A stretch of 64,000 bases of DNA from Sulfurovum sp. (GCA_027068435.1 JAMOTA010000013.1:1-64000); one strand, 5' to 3'. Counted from the stretch's first letter, positions 36,857 to 47,077 are shown. Program-made: numbers and translations. Notes: a model not told the origin generated them from the sequence alone.

Positions 36857-37462
36857 ATGGCATTTGAGTATGCAGTCGTCTTAACAGGAAGCATCGCAAC
36901 AGGAAAAAGTTCTGTAGCGAAGTTTTTTAGAAAAGAGGGTTTTGTAGTAATAGACGCAGACCAAATAGCCCATACCATACTCAACCAAGAACATAAAGCT
37001 ATAGCGAAAATGTTTGGTGATGCCGTGGTAAAAGAAGAGTGTGTAGACAGAAAAGCTTTAGGGGCTATCGTCTTTTCTCAGAGTGAAAAACGTAAAGCAC
37101 TAGAGGCACTACTTCATCCTCTTATTTACGAAGAGATTTGTAGACAAGCAGAAGAGCAAGATAAACTTCAAAAACCCTATTTGGTAGATATACCACTCTT
37201 TTTTGAGAGTGGAAAGCGTTACCATATAGAGCGTGTTTTAGTGGTCTACACTACACTTCAAGAGCAGTTAAAACGACTGATGTTAAGAGATAGTTCTACA
37301 AAAGAAGAAGCACAAAAGCGTATATATTCACAAATCTCCATAGAGAAAAAAAGAGAGATGGCTCACTACCTCATAGACAACAGAGGTACCCTTAGTCAAC
37401 TTAAACATGTATGTGAAAAAATAAAAGAACAAATAGTAGGAGAGTTTAATGACCGTAACTAA
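36857..37462 (+). CDS. coaE: dephospho-CoA kinase
   Basis: CoaE performs the last step of coenzyme A synthesis, phosphorylating the 3'-OH of dephospho-CoA. The call gives 201 residues, normal for the family. The P-loop is TGSIATGKSSVAKFF, followed by VIDADQIAH, and DIPLFFESG lies in the middle. The ORF track opens 87 bases earlier inside the transpeptidase gene. The ATG at 36857 gives the correct N terminus. It overlaps dapF by 14 bases. Confidence 0.93.
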   Translation: MAFEYAVVLTGSIATGKSSVAKFFRKEGFVVIDADQIAHTILNQEHKAIAKMFGDAVVKEECVDRKALGAIVFSQSEKRKALEALLHPLIYEEICRQAEEQDKLQKPYLVDIPLFFESGKRYHIERVLVVYTTLQEQLKRLMLRDSSTKEEAQKRIYSQISIEKKREMAHYLIDNRGTLSQLKHVCEKIKEQIVGEFNDRN

Positions 37463-38198
37463 ATACTCAGGAAATGGCAATGACTTTGTCATGTTTGTAG
37501 CCAAGAAAAAAGCAGACAGAACAGAACTTGCAAAAAAACTTTGCCATAGACAAAATGGTGTTGGAGCAGATGGTTTAGTAGTACTACTACCACATGAAAC
37601 GTATGACTTTGAGTGGGAGTTTTACAACTCCGATGGTAGTTACGCAGCGATGTGTGGTAACGCCTCTCGTTGTGTGGCACATTTTGCACAAGAAAAGGGC
37701 ATCTCTACTGAGGGTGTATCGGAGTTTTTAACAGGTGCAGGGGTGATAAAAGCAACCATAAATGGACTCTACGTAGTTAGTGACATGGTAGAACCTGACA
37801 TTCAAAGAACAGATATTCAAGAGAATGATGAGTCATGGTGGATCATAGACTCAGGAGTCCCACACTTAGTAGCACTACGTGACAACATAGATACCTTTGA
37901 CTTAAAAGAAGCACGACGTTTAAGAGAGAAGTACAACTGTAACGTAAACATCGCTAAAGTTGAGGGTGACACCATGTATGTAAGAACCTATGAACGTGGT
38001 GTAGAAGATGAAACATTAGCGTGTGGTACAGGTATGGTAGCTTGTTTTATTCGTGCTTTTCAAGAAGAGAAAGTAGAAAAACAGGTAAAAGTACACCCTA
38101 AAAGTGACGATGAACTCTATGTGAGTTACGAAGAGGGCATTTACCGTTTTGGTGGAAAAGTCACCAAAACTTTTGTAGCAGAGACATTTATAGACTAA
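37449..38198 (+). CDS. dapF: diaminopimelate epimerase
   Basis: DapF converts L,L- to meso-diaminopimelate for lysine and peptidoglycan. The 249-residue protein has both catalytic cysteines in their motifs, MCGNASRCVAHF (about 64) and ACGTGMVACF (about 193), and the N-terminal YSGNGNDFVMF. It overlaps coaE. The preceding L,D-transpeptidase also acts on DAP-containing peptides. Confidence 0.95.
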   Translation: MTVTKYSGNGNDFVMFVAKKKADRTELAKKLCHRQNGVGADGLVVLLPHETYDFEWEFYNSDGSYAAMCGNASRCVAHFAQEKGISTEGVSEFLTGAGVIKATINGLYVVSDMVEPDIQRTDIQENDESWWIIDSGVPHLVALRDNIDTFDLKEARRLREKYNCNVNIAKVEGDTMYVRTYERGVEDETLACGTGMVACFIRAFQEEKVEKQVKVHPKSDDELYVSYEEGIYRFGGKVTKTFVAETFID

Positions 38199-38239
38199 GC
38201 TTTAAGAGGAGATACCTAAGGCTATTAAGCTTTTTTTGC

Positions 38240-38245
38240 TATAAT
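38240..38245 (+). promoter_or_regulatory. -10 element (TATAAT) of tRNA-Val
   Basis: TTTTTTGCTATAAT ends 18 bases before the tRNA-Val gene. The T-run preceding it also resembles other promoters in the window. Confidence 0.6.
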
Positions 38246-38263
38246 TTCTCCTCTTAACCCTTT

Positions 38264-38338
38264 GCTCGATTAACTCAGCGGTAGAGTGCCTCCATGACAT
38301 GGAGGTGGTCACAAGTTCAAATCTTGTATCGAGCACCA
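38264..38338 (+). tRNA. tRNA-Val (anticodon GAC)
   Basis: The acceptor strands GCTCGAT/ATCGAGC pair perfectly. The anticodon loop ATGACAT gives GAC, the T-loop is GTTCAAATC, and CCA is encoded. The length is 75 bases. Confidence 0.95.
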
Positions 38339-38427
38339 CTCCTAAACTTCTTCATTTTATCACTTTTTTAGTTTCCCAAAGTTACAATGCTCTCATACAA
38401 TTATTCAATATTTATATGGAGTTTTAT

Positions 38428-39498
38428 ATGCAATCAAATTTTTATTATCAAGAAGAGAGGCAGTATGGTGGGGTGAGATTAACTATTTTGTTTATTCTTA
38501 CTTTTTTTAGTATTATCCTTTTTGAACAAGTCGATATACAAATGGCAGAAAAAATGTTTTTTGTTAAAGTGGTTTTAGTAGGCATGCTTCTTATCTCTAT
38601 GTTTCATTATCTTTTTATTTTGCGAAAACCGCATACGCTTATTATTAGTAGAAAAGTGATGTTAATTTTACTTGATTTGTCTGTACTTACTTTTTTTATC
38701 TCTATTTTTGAACAAAATGGATTGTTTCTTCTTCCCCTGTATATTGTCATTGTGATGCAAAATGGTTTGAGTTTTGGTATCGCATACTTTTATGCGAGTA
38801 TTGCTTTAGCTAGTGTCTCATGGGTGTTGTTACTGCTTTACTCTCCTTACTGGAGAGAAGAGAATGAAATTATCGCTACTTTTGCGATGACTACTTTTCT
38901 CATACCTCTGTTTTACTTGAAATTTATAGGTAAAGTACATGAGAAAAATGATGAATTAAGTGAGATACTTAGCACTACAAAACATGATGCAAACCATGAC
39001 ATATTGACAGGTTTACCTAACAGAAAAAGGTATAAAGAGGAGATAAATAAAATTATAAAAAGTAAAGAGTTTTTTGCCTTGTTGTTTATTGACCTCAATA
39101 AGTTTAAAGCTATTAACGATACTTATGGACATGATGTGGGAGATAGTGTTTTACAAGAAGTTTCAAAAAGACTACTTAGTATCATGGGTAAAAAGGATTT
39201 TTTAGTACGGCTAGGGGGTGATGAGTTTGTTATTATTACTAGAAGAAAAAAGATATTTTTAGACAAGTTTATAGAAAAACTAGAGCAGACAGCCATAGGA
39301 GACCATGCTATACATGATGTAACCGTGTTTATAGAGTTAAGTATGGGAATAAGTCTTTACCCCGATGACATTAAAGGGAGTACTCTCCAAAATGGTGGGG
39401 TGGAAGCTACTTTAGTAAGGTTTGCAGATGAAGCAATGTATATAGCAAAGAAAAAACCAAATACATATCATATGCTATACAGTAATATTAAAAGTTAA
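38428..39498 (+). CDS. membrane-bound diguanylate cyclase (GGDEF)
   Basis: The call gives 356 residues. The N-terminal half (about 15-180) has five or six membrane helices of an unrecognised sensory type. The GGDEF domain (about 195-350) has HDILTGLPNRKRY, FIDLNKFKAINDTYGHDVGD and the intact active site RLGGDEFVII. It should therefore make cyclic di-GMP. The product-inhibition I-site arginine is absent (GKKD in its place). The track start (38299) lies inside tRNA-Val. ATG 38428 has GGAG 6 bases before it and is preferred. Confidence 0.88.
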   Translation: MQSNFYYQEERQYGGVRLTILFILTFFSIILFEQVDIQMAEKMFFVKVVLVGMLLISMFHYLFILRKPHTLIISRKVMLILLDLSVLTFFISIFEQNGLFLLPLYIVIVMQNGLSFGIAYFYASIALASVSWVLLLLYSPYWREENEIIATFAMTTFLIPLFYLKFIGKVHEKNDELSEILSTTKHDANHDILTGLPNRKRYKEEINKIIKSKEFFALLFIDLNKFKAINDTYGHDVGDSVLQEVSKRLLSIMGKKDFLVRLGGDEFVIITRRKKIFLDKFIEKLEQTAIGDHAIHDVTVFIELSMGISLYPDDIKGSTLQNGGVEATLVRFADEAMYIAKKKPNTYHMLYSNIKS

Positions 39499-39505
39499 TT
39501 TTAGC

Positions 39506-39511
39506 TATAAT
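39506..39511 (+). promoter_or_regulatory. -10 element (TATAAT) of the thrS promoter
   Basis: TTTAGCTATAAT lies 53 bases before the thrS start codon. The short leader between may hold regulation, but nothing definite is visible. Confidence 0.5.
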
Positions 39512-39563
39512 AACTGCATTTTTAACGCGTGGCACAGTTGGCTACGATACACAAAGGTATAAT

Positions 39564-41378
39564 TTGAGCGAAAATCTTATCGGTTACATAGATGACCAAG
39601 GCAATATATTAGATACACAAACTGCAGGTGAAAACTGCACAGCTACTCCCATAGAGTATGACAATAGTGAGCAAGCATTAGAGATAGTTCGTCACTCTAC
39701 AGCACACCTTATGGCACAAGCTATTACAGAGCTTTACCCTAATTCACAGTTCTTTGTAGGACCTGTTGTTGATGAAGGGTTTTACTATGACTTTAGAATA
39801 GATGAGCAGATAGGTGAGAATGACCTTAAAGGCATCGAAAAAAAGATGAAAGAACTCATCAAGAAAAAGTATAAAATAGAGAAGTATGAGATAAGTAAAG
39901 AAGAAGCTTTAGTGAAGTTTGCTAATGATGATTTGAAACTAAAAGTGATGGAGCGTATTACTGATGATACACTCTCTATCTACAAGCAAGGGGATTTTGA
40001 AGACCTTTGTCGTGGGCCTCATGTTCCAGCACTTCGTTTTCTTCATAACTTTAAGCTTACTCGCGTTGCTGGGGCTTACCTCGGTGGAGATGAAAAAGCA
40101 GAGATGCTTACACGTATTTATGGTATAGCTTTTGCAGATAAAGAGTCTCTTAAAGCACACATGACTATGCTTGAAGAGGCAAAGAAACGTGATCACCGTA
40201 AAATAGGTGCAGAGATGAACCTCTTTATGTTTGATGAAGAGTCAGGAGCAGGACTTCCTTTCTGGATGCCACAAGGTGCAAAGTTGAGAGCAAAACTTGA
40301 AGATATTCTTCATAAAGCACACCGTGTAAGAGGGTATGAACCTGTACGTGGTCCAGAGATTCTTAAAGCAGATATGTGGAGAACATCAGGTCACTATGCG
40401 TGTTATGGTGAAAATATGTACCTTACAACTATAGATGAACAAGAGTATGGGATTAAGCCCATGAACTGTATTGGGCATATTCAAATCTTTAAACAGACAC
40501 AAAAGAGTTACCGTGACTTGCCTGTAAAGTTTTATGAATATGGTGTAGTCCATAGACATGAAAAGTCAGGGGTGCTTCATGGCTTACTTCGTGTAAGAGA
40601 GTTTACACAAGATGATGCACATATCTTCTGTGCTCCAGACCAGATAGCTACTGAAGTTATAGATGTAGTTGAGTTTGTTGATTCTGTGATGAAACTATTT
40701 GGTTTTGAGTACACTATGGAAGTAGCAACTAAACCAGAAAAAGCCATCGGTGAAGATGCAGTTTGGGAGTTAGCCACACAAGGTCTTAAAGATGCCTTGA
40801 CTGAAAACAAGTTACCTTTTACCATAGATGAAGGTGGGGGAGCATTTTATGGTCCTAAGATAGATGTAAAAATCACTGATGCACTTGGGCGTAAATGGCA
40901 ATGTGGTACAATACAAGTAGATTTTAACTTACCAGAGAGATTTGGTGTTGAGTATGTAGCTGAAGACAATACACGTAAACAGCCTGTTATGATACACCGT
41001 GCTATTTTAGGATCATTTGAAAGATTTATTGCTATTTTGGTTGAGCATTATGCAGGAGAGTTTCCATTCTTCTTAGCACCGACGCAAGTTATCTTTGTTC
41101 CTATCTCAGAAAGTCATGTAGCATATGCTAAAGCACTTAAGAAAACATTGATGCTAGAGGGGATAGACTCAGAGGTTTATGATAAAAATGATTCTTTGAA
41201 CAAACGTATAAGAACTGCAGAGAAGCAGAGAGTACCGTATGTAGTGATTGTTGGAGATGAAGAGGTTCAAGGAAATTCTGTTGCGATAAGAAATAGAAGA
41301 ACTAGAGAACAGTATAATCTTACTCAAGACGAATTTATGGTAGAATTAACACAACAACTTCAAGAAGGAAAAATTTGA
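39564..41378 (+). CDS. thrS: threonyl-tRNA synthetase
   Basis: ThrS charges tRNA-Thr. The 604-residue protein has an editing domain (about 40-200) with [10 protein letters not shown] and the conserved distal Cys region DLCRGPHVP. The class II catalytic core has motif 1 around [16 protein letters not shown], motif 2 with [21 protein letters not shown], and motif 3 with [23 protein letters not shown]-terminal anticodon-binding domain completes it. The N-terminal TGS domain is very short or absent. The start is TTG with AAAGG upstream. Confidence 0.96.
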   Translation: MSENLIGYIDDQGNILDTQTAGENCTATPIEYDNSEQALEIVRHSTAHLMAQAITELYPNSQFFVGPVVDEGFYYDFRIDEQIGENDLKGIEKKMKELIKKKYKIEKYEISKEEALVKFANDDLKLKVMERITDDTLSIYKQGDFEDLCRGPHVPALRFLHNFKLTRVAGAYLGGDEKAEMLTRIYGIAFADKESLKAHMTMLEEAKKRDHRKIGAEMNLFMFDEESGAGLPFWMPQGAKLRAKLEDILHKAHRVRGYEPVRGPEILKADMWRTSGHYACYGENMYLTTIDEQEYGIKPMNCIGHIQIFKQTQKSYRDLPVKFYEYGVVHRHEKSGVLHGLLRVREFTQDDAHIFCAPDQIATEVIDVVEFVDSVMKLFGFEYTMEVATKPEKAIGEDAVWELATQGLKDALTENKLPFTIDEGGGAFYGPKIDVKITDALGRKWQCGTIQVDFNLPERFGVEYVAEDNTRKQPVMIHRAILGSFERFIAILVEHYAGEFPFFLAPTQVIFVPISESHVAYAKALKKTLMLEGIDSEVYDKNDSLNKRIRTAEKQRVPYVVIVGDEEVQGNSVAIRNRRTREQYNLTQDEFMVELTQQLQEGKI

Positions 41379-41926
41379 GTAGACACAACGACAGAAACAA
41401 CAGAGGAAGAAAGAAGCCAGATGATACCATCATGAATGATGCTATTAGAATTAATGAACTTAGAGTTCTTGGCGATGATGGGGAACAATTTGGTATTATA
41501 TCTCGTAGTGAAGCGATGAGTATAGCAAATGAAAAAGGTTTGGATCTTGTGCTTATGTCACCAGATGCAAAGCCTCCTGTTGCAAAGATCATGGACTACG
41601 GTAAATACAAGTATGAGCTTGAGAAAAAGAAAAAAGAAGCAAGAAAGAACCAAAAGAAGATAGAAGTAAAAGAGGTAAAGTTCTCTTGTAAGATAGCAGA
41701 AAATGACATTAACTATAAAGTCAAACACGCTAGAGAGTTCTTAGAGCAAGGAAAGCATGTAAAACTTCGTGTCTTCCTTAGAGGACGTGAAATGGCAAAC
41801 CCTGAATGGGGAGTAGATGTACTTAACCGTATATGGCCAATGCTAGAAGATGTAGGTAACCTAGAGAGTAGAGCTAGTCAAGAAGGTCGTTACATTAACA
41901 TGTACGTAACACCACTTAAAAAATAA
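41375..41926 (+). CDS. infC: translation initiation factor IF-3
   Basis: IF-3 prevents 50S joining and checks start codons. The 183-residue protein has the N-terminal domain ([24 protein letters not shown]) and the C-terminal domain starting [21 protein letters not shown]. It starts at a TTG overlapping the thrS stop by 4 bases, with AAGGAAAAA upstream, so the two are coupled. rpmI and rplT, normally next, are 5 kb further on. Confidence 0.96.
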   Translation: MSRHNDRNNRGRKKPDDTIMNDAIRINELRVLGDDGEQFGIISRSEAMSIANEKGLDLVLMSPDAKPPVAKIMDYGKYKYELEKKKKEARKNQKKIEVKEVKFSCKIAENDINYKVKHAREFLEQGKHVKLRVFLRGREMANPEWGVDVLNRIWPMLEDVGNLESRASQEGRYINMYVTPLKK

Positions 41927-41935
41927 TATCTACAA

Positions 41936-41953
41936 TGTGGGCTTCCGCCCACA
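41936..41953 (+). terminator. hairpin after infC
   Basis: TGTGGGC and GCCCACA form a GC-rich 7-bp stem with a 4-base loop, 9 bases after the infC stop. The following sequence is A/C-rich, not T-rich. It separates thrS-infC from the inserted gene pair. Confidence 0.5.
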
Positions 41954-42018
41954 AAACACCCCCTCCCTTCAAAAAATTAGTAACATCATTTTCATTTAAA
42001 TTATCAAAAGCTTTATGC

Positions 42019-42024
42019 TATAAT
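42019..42024 (+). promoter_or_regulatory. -10 element (TATAAT) of the ATPase/TOPRIM pair
   Basis: TATGCTATAATC lies 32 bases before the chosen start codon. It shows that the inserted gene pair has its own promoter and does not depend on thrS-infC. Confidence 0.55.
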
Positions 42025-42055
42025 CTTAACCATAAAATAAAAGTTGGAAATGGCA

Positions 42056-43057
42056 ATGATAAAAGATATTGAAATAGTTAAATACAAGGGTTTTAATAAT
42101 CTAAAACTAGAGAATCTAAGTCAAGTAAATATTATTAGTGGTGAAAATAATATTGGGAAGACAGCTTTATTGGAAGCTCTTTTTATTTATGACAATATAT
42201 TATCCTCTGATTCGTATTATATTTTTGAACCTTTTTCATTAAATCCATTTTTATTTATTGCGAAAACAAGAGATATTCAAAAAAATAGAATAAAAAATTA
42301 TTTAGAAAATATTGATTTTATAATATATACTAATAAATTAAAATTAAATATAAAATACAAAGCCAGATATAAGTTTAGTAAAGAAGAAAAAGAAGAAATA
42401 AAAAGATTTAACCAAGATTATAATGACTATATAGTTGGTTATGCTAATACTAACTTACAAATTTTTCCTATAGATAATATCTCTACTGATAATATAAATA
42501 GTTATAACTATATTGACTCCTCTAAACCAACCAATAAAAGACTTGTAGAGTTATATTCAAATATTCAATCTCAAGGTATTCAATATAAATTTTTAAGATA
42601 TCTAAAACTTTTAGACGGTGACATAGAGTGGATAGAACTACAACTTTTAGATGACGAGATGCTCTTACGTCTTAACCTCAATAACCCTGAACGCTCTCTT
42701 GTCTCTTCAGAACTAGGAGAGGGTACTAATCGTTATATAGAGATACTTTGTACTTTGTTAAGTAGTTCAGATGGTATAGTATTTATAGATGAGATAGAGA
42801 ATGGAATCCACTATACAAAACTATATGATATTTGGAAAGCTATCTTAGAGATAATAGAAAAAGAGAATATTCAACTTTTTGTAACTACTCATAATTTAGA
42901 GTCAATAGAAGCTTTAAATGAGGCTAGTGAAGCTATGAAGTTTGATAAAATATCTTCTGTTAAATTACAAAAAGATAAAGATAATACTATCTATTCTGTA
43001 GTACGAAACTATAGTTCATTTACAGCAACTGTTGATTCTGGAATGGATATAAGATAA
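42056..43057 (+). CDS. OLD/PARIS-like AAA ATPase
   Basis: The call gives 333 residues of an ABC-type AAA ATPase. The N terminus is MIKDIEIVKYKGFNNLKLEN, with Walker A SGENNIGKTALLEAL. A variable coiled middle part is rich in Asn, Lys and Ile. The C-terminal half has a signature-like SSELGEGTNRYIEIL, Walker B GIVFIDEIENGIHY and the H-loop FVTTHNLESIEAL. Such ATPases pair with TOPRIM nucleases in OLD, Gabija and PARIS anti-phage systems. The middle part is markedly AT-rich compared with neighbours. It overlaps the TOPRIM gene by one base. Starts at 42044 and 42050 are possible but worse spaced. Confidence 0.85.
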   Translation: MIKDIEIVKYKGFNNLKLENLSQVNIISGENNIGKTALLEALFIYDNILSSDSYYIFEPFSLNPFLFIAKTRDIQKNRIKNYLENIDFIIYTNKLKLNIKYKARYKFSKEEKEEIKRFNQDYNDYIVGYANTNLQIFPIDNISTDNINSYNYIDSSKPTNKRLVELYSNIQSQGIQYKFLRYLKLLDGDIEWIELQLLDDEMLLRLNLNNPERSLVSSELGEGTNRYIEILCTLLSSSDGIVFIDEIENGIHYTKLYDIWKAILEIIEKENIQLFVTTHNLESIEALNEASEAMKFDKISSVKLQKDKDNTIYSVVRNYSSFTATVDSGMDIR

Positions 43058-43725
43058 TGACGGTTTTGTTAGTAGAGGGTATTACAGATGTTAATTTGGT
43101 TCGATATATTTATTCTCAAATAGATAATACATTTGATTTTTATGATTTTGAAGCACCTAAAAAAGGGACTAAATCTAAGGTTATAACTTTTAGCAATAAG
43201 AAAAATGTTAATCTTCAAATTATTAATCTAAAAGGACAAGATAATTTACCCTTTGCTTTAGAAGAACTACTTAACCCTATAGAAGAGAGTATTGACAAAA
43301 CAGCAATTATATCTGATGCCGATAGTGATTTTAAAAATTCCAAAGAACTTGTAGAAAAAGCTATTAAAAATTCTAAAATTAATAGCGATAAATTTACTAT
43401 GTTTTTAACACCAAATAATAGTGACATAGGTAACTTAGAAACCTTACTTCTCTCATCATTAGATAAAGAGTCTATCCCACAACTTCAATGTTTTCAAGCG
43501 TATAAAAAATGTTTAGAAGATAAGATAACAGATATTGAAAAGAGAGCAATAGATAAACATGAAGTAGAGGCATACATAAAATTCTCACAAAACCCTAGAA
43601 ATAGAAATCAGGCTCAATTTTCTTTCATAGATAGTAATGGAGATACGGGGTTATGGGATTTAACTAAAGAAGAGTTTATACCTATTGTAAGATTTGTAGA
43701 ATCAATTCTAAAAGTAAAAAAATAA
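43057..43725 (+). CDS. TOPRIM-like protein (DUF3226 type), partner of the ATPase
   Basis: The 222-residue protein opens with the TOPRIM glutamate motif VLLVEGITDVNLV (Glu7). It has the acidic pair in AIISDADSDF (about 87) and a third acidic region near GNLETLLLSS. These resemble DUF3226/DUF4435-like TOPRIM proteins and could bind metal for nuclease activity. TAATG coupling to the ATPase gene makes the two a unit. Defence function is inferred. An ordinary DNA-repair role is the alternative. Confidence 0.78.
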   Translation: MTVLLVEGITDVNLVRYIYSQIDNTFDFYDFEAPKKGTKSKVITFSNKKNVNLQIINLKGQDNLPFALEELLNPIEESIDKTAIISDADSDFKNSKELVEKAIKNSKINSDKFTMFLTPNNSDIGNLETLLLSSLDKESIPQLQCFQAYKKCLEDKITDIEKRAIDKHEVEAYIKFSQNPRNRNQAQFSFIDSNGDTGLWDLTKEEFIPIVRFVESILKVKK

Positions 43726-43746
43726 ATACTACTTGAGTGTTTTTTG

Positions 43747-46680
43747 TTAAAGTTCTCTTACATCCCAATGCAATTTTAATCCCTCATCTGTCATCATAAA
43801 ACCTGAGATGATAATCTCTCCTTCGTGTACCATGGTGTGGTGTTTTTTACATAGAGGGATGAGATTGTATTTGTGGTTTTTGTGAAAGTGGTTTATGTGT
43901 CCTGTATTGTTTGCCTTTTTTTGTTCACTAATATGGTGAACATCTTCAACATTTTTATCACATAATGCACATTTTGCAATGAAAAGATTTTTATGATATT
44001 TACTACTTTTTTGTTGGCTGAGTTTTTTGATGTCACTTTGTGTTTCATTGAGGTTTTCTCTAATAGTTTGAGCCATTTGTAAGAACTCTTTGTCCATGTG
44101 TAGGGACTTGGCAAACTCTAAACCATACAGACTGTCGCCTTTTCCTAGTTGAAGTACTCTGTTATAGATGAGTCTGTCGCTTGTCTCATCATACTGAATG
44201 CCTAAATGTAAAAAGATAAGATGTTTCACATTTTGTAACTGAGGGATATTTCCTAACTGATGTAAGTGTGTAGCAAAGATAAAGGTTGACTTTAAAGAGA
44301 TAAGTTTTAAGATGGCACTTGAAACGATGGCAAGGGCAGACTCTGTCTCTGTACCTTGACTTATCTCATCTCCTAAGACTAAAGAGCATTCATTGGCTCG
44401 GTTAAATATATTTTTAAGTTCCATCATCTCTACTGCAAAAGTAGATAGACCTTTATAAAGGTTGTCTTGTGAAACGATACGGGTAAAGAGTTTGTCGTAA
44501 AGTCCTAAGTGAAGTTCTACAGCAGGCACAAAAAATCCAGATTGAGCTAACACTACAGAGAGACCGACACTCTTCATAAGCGAGGATTTCCCTGAAGAGT
44601 TGATGCCGTAAAGTAGTACCCCTCGTACATCTTCACCCTCACTAGCATTCAAGGTAATATGGTTGTGTGCAGTGTGGTTGTTTTCCCCTAAAAATAGATC
44701 ATTAGGTACATAGATACCCCTCTCGTCATTGGCTTCTATAATAGGATGCCGCAGTGCAACTGCTTCATAAAAGTTTCCCTCTTTTATGTGTGGTCGAGTA
44801 AGGTTCATCTTTTTTGTACACTTTGCATTAGATATCGCTACATCAATGTTAGCGATAAAAGAGATAAGCTTTTCAAGGAGTAGAGAGAACCTATTTTCTA
44901 GCAAATCAAGACTCTCTATGTAGCGTTGTTTGACTAAAGAGACTAGCTTAACTTGAGATGTTTCATAGTTTCTAGTTATCTCTTCAAAAAGTGGTGCTTG
45001 TACTTTTACACTGTTTTTCAGGTATTTGTAGTGAAAGTCCTTAAAAAAGTGATGTTGGTTCTCTATGGTGATAAAAGACTCTTTTAAAGACTTCTCAATG
45101 AGTGTAAATCTGTTCTTGGTTAAACTTAGAAAATACCCTTCACTCTCTAGGTAAGAGACGGTGGTATAGCGTGTAGTTCCTGTAAAGAGTTTCTCTTTTT
45201 CAAAAAGTGACTCTACATGAACAGCAACATTATCCATCTTCTCAATCTCTTTTTGCTGTTTTTTTACGATGGTATCAATAGCAGGGTAGATACCATCTTT
45301 AAAGAGATTATCGTTTATCTGTTCTATCCGAAATCTTGCACAGATATCTAGTTCAAAGGTGTCATTTAGTACTTTTAGCATCTCTTTTGTCTCATCTTGA
45401 AGACGATTTTCTACCTCTAACCCTTCTGCTTGTGCATCGTTTAAAAGGTTTAAAATAGCTTCGAGTGACATGGAGATGTAGGTAAGCTCTACGGGGTGGA
45501 GTTTACGTAGTTTAATCCGTCTAGTGATGCGTTCTAAATCATAAATTTGTTTAAGATGTGTCTCAAAACGGTCAATGTTAGGAAGTAGTAGTTCTGTTAG
45601 GTTGTAACGTGCTTCAAGAAGTGCTTTGTCACAAATAGGGTTAAGAAGTCTCTCTTTAAGTAGGCGTTTTCCAAAGGCCGTAGAGGTTTTGTCTATAAGG
45701 TCTAGCAGCGTTATATCAGAGGGGTCACGAGAGATGACAGAGAGTTGTTCCATCGCGTTATTACCTATATACATATAACGGTTGTTACCCAAAAACTGTG
45801 GTTTATTCATTTTCTCTATGATACTCTCATCATGCTCAATAATAAAGTCAATAAGTATAGCCAAAGACTCAGTAGTGTAAGGGTGACGTTCAAGGTCTAA
45901 AAACTCAATACTTGAGAGAAAAGAGTTGATGTTAAATACATGGGTAAAGAGTTCATTTTGGAACTGTATCTTCATCCGTTTTTTATTTATACTATAGTGT
46001 ATAGACTCTAGTTCAAGGTAGTGTATAAGCCATGCTTGGTCTATCTCTTTACTTTCAAAAGTGACAATCACTTCTGAGGTTGTGTAGGTTTGTAAAAGGT
46101 TAAATGCTTCATCAAGGGCATAGGTTTTGTCATCACGTGTAGAGTGGATTTCATTACAGATGGTTTTACCTGTACTCACATCTATAGCAGCATAACCTAC
46201 AGAGTAGATGCCCATGTTTTCATCTATGATAAGTGATACGATGTTGTTTTCACTGGCTTCATTGAGGTATTCAAAATTTGTACCAGGAGAGACAATGTTA
46301 GAGACATAGCGTTTAATATGAGGCATTTCGCCTTTTTGTTTAACAACAACTATAGTGTACTTTTTTGTGCTAATTAGCCTAGAGAGGTATCTCTCAAGTG
46401 AGACAGCAGGTACCCCAGCTAAAAGAGGGTTATGTATGGAGTTTTCAAGAATAGCTTTGTTTTTTCTTGTAAGTTGTATGTTGAGTAGTTCAGCTATCTC
46501 TTTGGCTTTTCCTATTTTTAACGTATCATTATTTACTTCATATACTTCAAAAAAAGTACCTATCTCCATAAGTATCAACGCATCTTTACCATACTTTTGT
46601 TCAAAATAGTGTTGTAAATCAAAATAGACTTCTGTTAAAAGTTTCTTTTTATTAGAAAGTATTTTGGTAATCTCATCCAC
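43747..46680 (-). CDS. mutS7: MutS7-type mismatch-repair protein with C-terminal HNH nuclease
   Basis: The protein has about 977 residues. It contains a MutS mismatch-recognition domain with the Phe-x-Glu motif in [10 protein letters not shown] (about 40), connector and lever/clamp regions, then the ATPase with Walker [13 protein letters not shown] (about 697), Walker [15 protein letters not shown] and ATHLHQL. The C terminus has an HNH domain (about 903-960) with CALC, DVHHIS and [10 protein letters not shown]. MutS fused to HNH is the hallmark of MutS7, known from epsilonproteobacteria, octocoral mitochondria and giant viruses. The track opens at 46866, overlapping rpmI. A GTG at 46680 with AAAAAGG 8 bases upstream is more likely. 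Confidence 0.9.
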   Translation of the reverse strand: MDEITKILSNKKKLLTEVYFDLQHYFEQKYGKDALILMEIGTFFEVYEVNNDTLKIGKAKEIAELLNIQLTRKNKAILENSIHNPLLAGVPAVSLERYLSRLISTKKYTIVVVKQKGEMPHIKRYVSNIVSPGTNFEYLNEASENNIVSLIIDENMGIYSVGYAAIDVSTGKTICNEIHSTRDDKTYALDEAFNLLQTYTTSEVIVTFESKEIDQAWLIHYLELESIHYSINKKRMKIQFQNELFTHVFNINSFLSSIEFLDLERHPYTTESLAILIDFIIEHDESIIEKMNKPQFLGNNRYMYIGNNAMEQLSVISRDPSDITLLDLIDKTSTAFGKRLLKERLLNPICDKALLEARYNLTELLLPNIDRFETHLKQIYDLERITRRIKLRKLHPVELTYISMSLEAILNLLNDAQAEGLEVENRLQDETKEMLKVLNDTFELDICARFRIEQINDNLFKDGIYPAIDTIVKKQQKEIEKMDNVAVHVESLFEKEKLFTGTTRYTTVSYLESEGYFLSLTKNRFTLIEKSLKESFITIENQHHFFKDFHYKYLKNSVKVQAPLFEEITRNYETSQVKLVSLVKQRYIESLDLLENRFSLLLEKLISFIANIDVAISNAKCTKKMNLTRPHIKEGNFYEAVALRHPIIEANDERGIYVPNDLFLGENNHTAHNHITLNASEGEDVRGVLLYGINSSGKSSLMKSVGLSVVLAQSGFFVPAVELHLGLYDKLFTRIVSQDNLYKGLSTFAVEMMELKNIFNRANECSLVLGDEISQGTETESALAIVSSAILKLISLKSTFIFATHLHQLGNIPQLQNVKHLIFLHLGIQYDETSDRLIYNRVLQLGKGDSLYGLEFAKSLHMDKEFLQMAQTIRENLNETQSDIKKLSQQKSSKYHKNLFIAKCALCDKNVEDVHHISEQKKANNTGHINHFHKNHKYNLIPLCKKHHTMVHEGEIIISGFMMTDEGLKLHWDVREL

Positions 46681-46794
46681 GAGCAATGCCTTTTTTGATA
46701 TTAAGATGGATTTTAACACATTAACGCTTGTAGAGGGTTGTACTATTAAAAGCGTAAAATATGGTTGATTTATAGTAATTTTAGAAACTTTAGG

Positions 46795-46800
46795 TATAAT
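46795..46800 (+). promoter_or_regulatory. -10 element (TATAAT) of rpmI
   Basis: TTTAGGTATAAT lies 60 bases before the rpmI ATG, in the gap divergent from mutS7. rpmI therefore has its own promoter after the operon was split. Confidence 0.55.
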
Positions 46801-46859
46801 ACCGTCCCATTTTCTATTACATTTAATGTATTGAAAAAATATTTCAAGGGAGTAAGCAT

Positions 46860-47051
46860 ATGCCAAAAATGAAAAGTGTAAAAGGCGCAGTTAAGCGTTT
46901 TAAAGTTAAAAAAAGCGGCAAGATTAAAAGAGGGACTGCGTATAGAAGTCACATTCTAACTAAGGTTGACGGTGGTCACCATAGAAGTATGAAAAGTCCT
47001 AAATATGTTGATGGCGCTGATGCTAAAAACATTAAAGAGATGATTAACTAA
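46860..47051 (+). CDS. rpmI: 50S ribosomal protein L35
   Basis: This 63-residue basic protein ([20 protein letters not shown]) has the L35 signature [24 protein letters not shown] precedes the ATG at 8 bases. Its usual upstream partner infC is 4.9 kb away because of the inserted genes. Confidence 0.96.
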   Translation: MPKMKSVKGAVKRFKVKKSGKIKRGTAYRSHILTKVDGGHHRSMKSPKYVDGADAKNIKEMIN

Positions 47052-47077
47052 GAAATTAGTTACATTTTTTAATAAGC

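Noticed and set aside
39535-39560. tRNA-like D-arm (GGCACAGTTGGCTACG) in the thrS leader
   Set aside because: It recalls the tRNA mimicry of E. coli thrS, but the matching anticodon and T arms are not visible, so it is probably coincidence.
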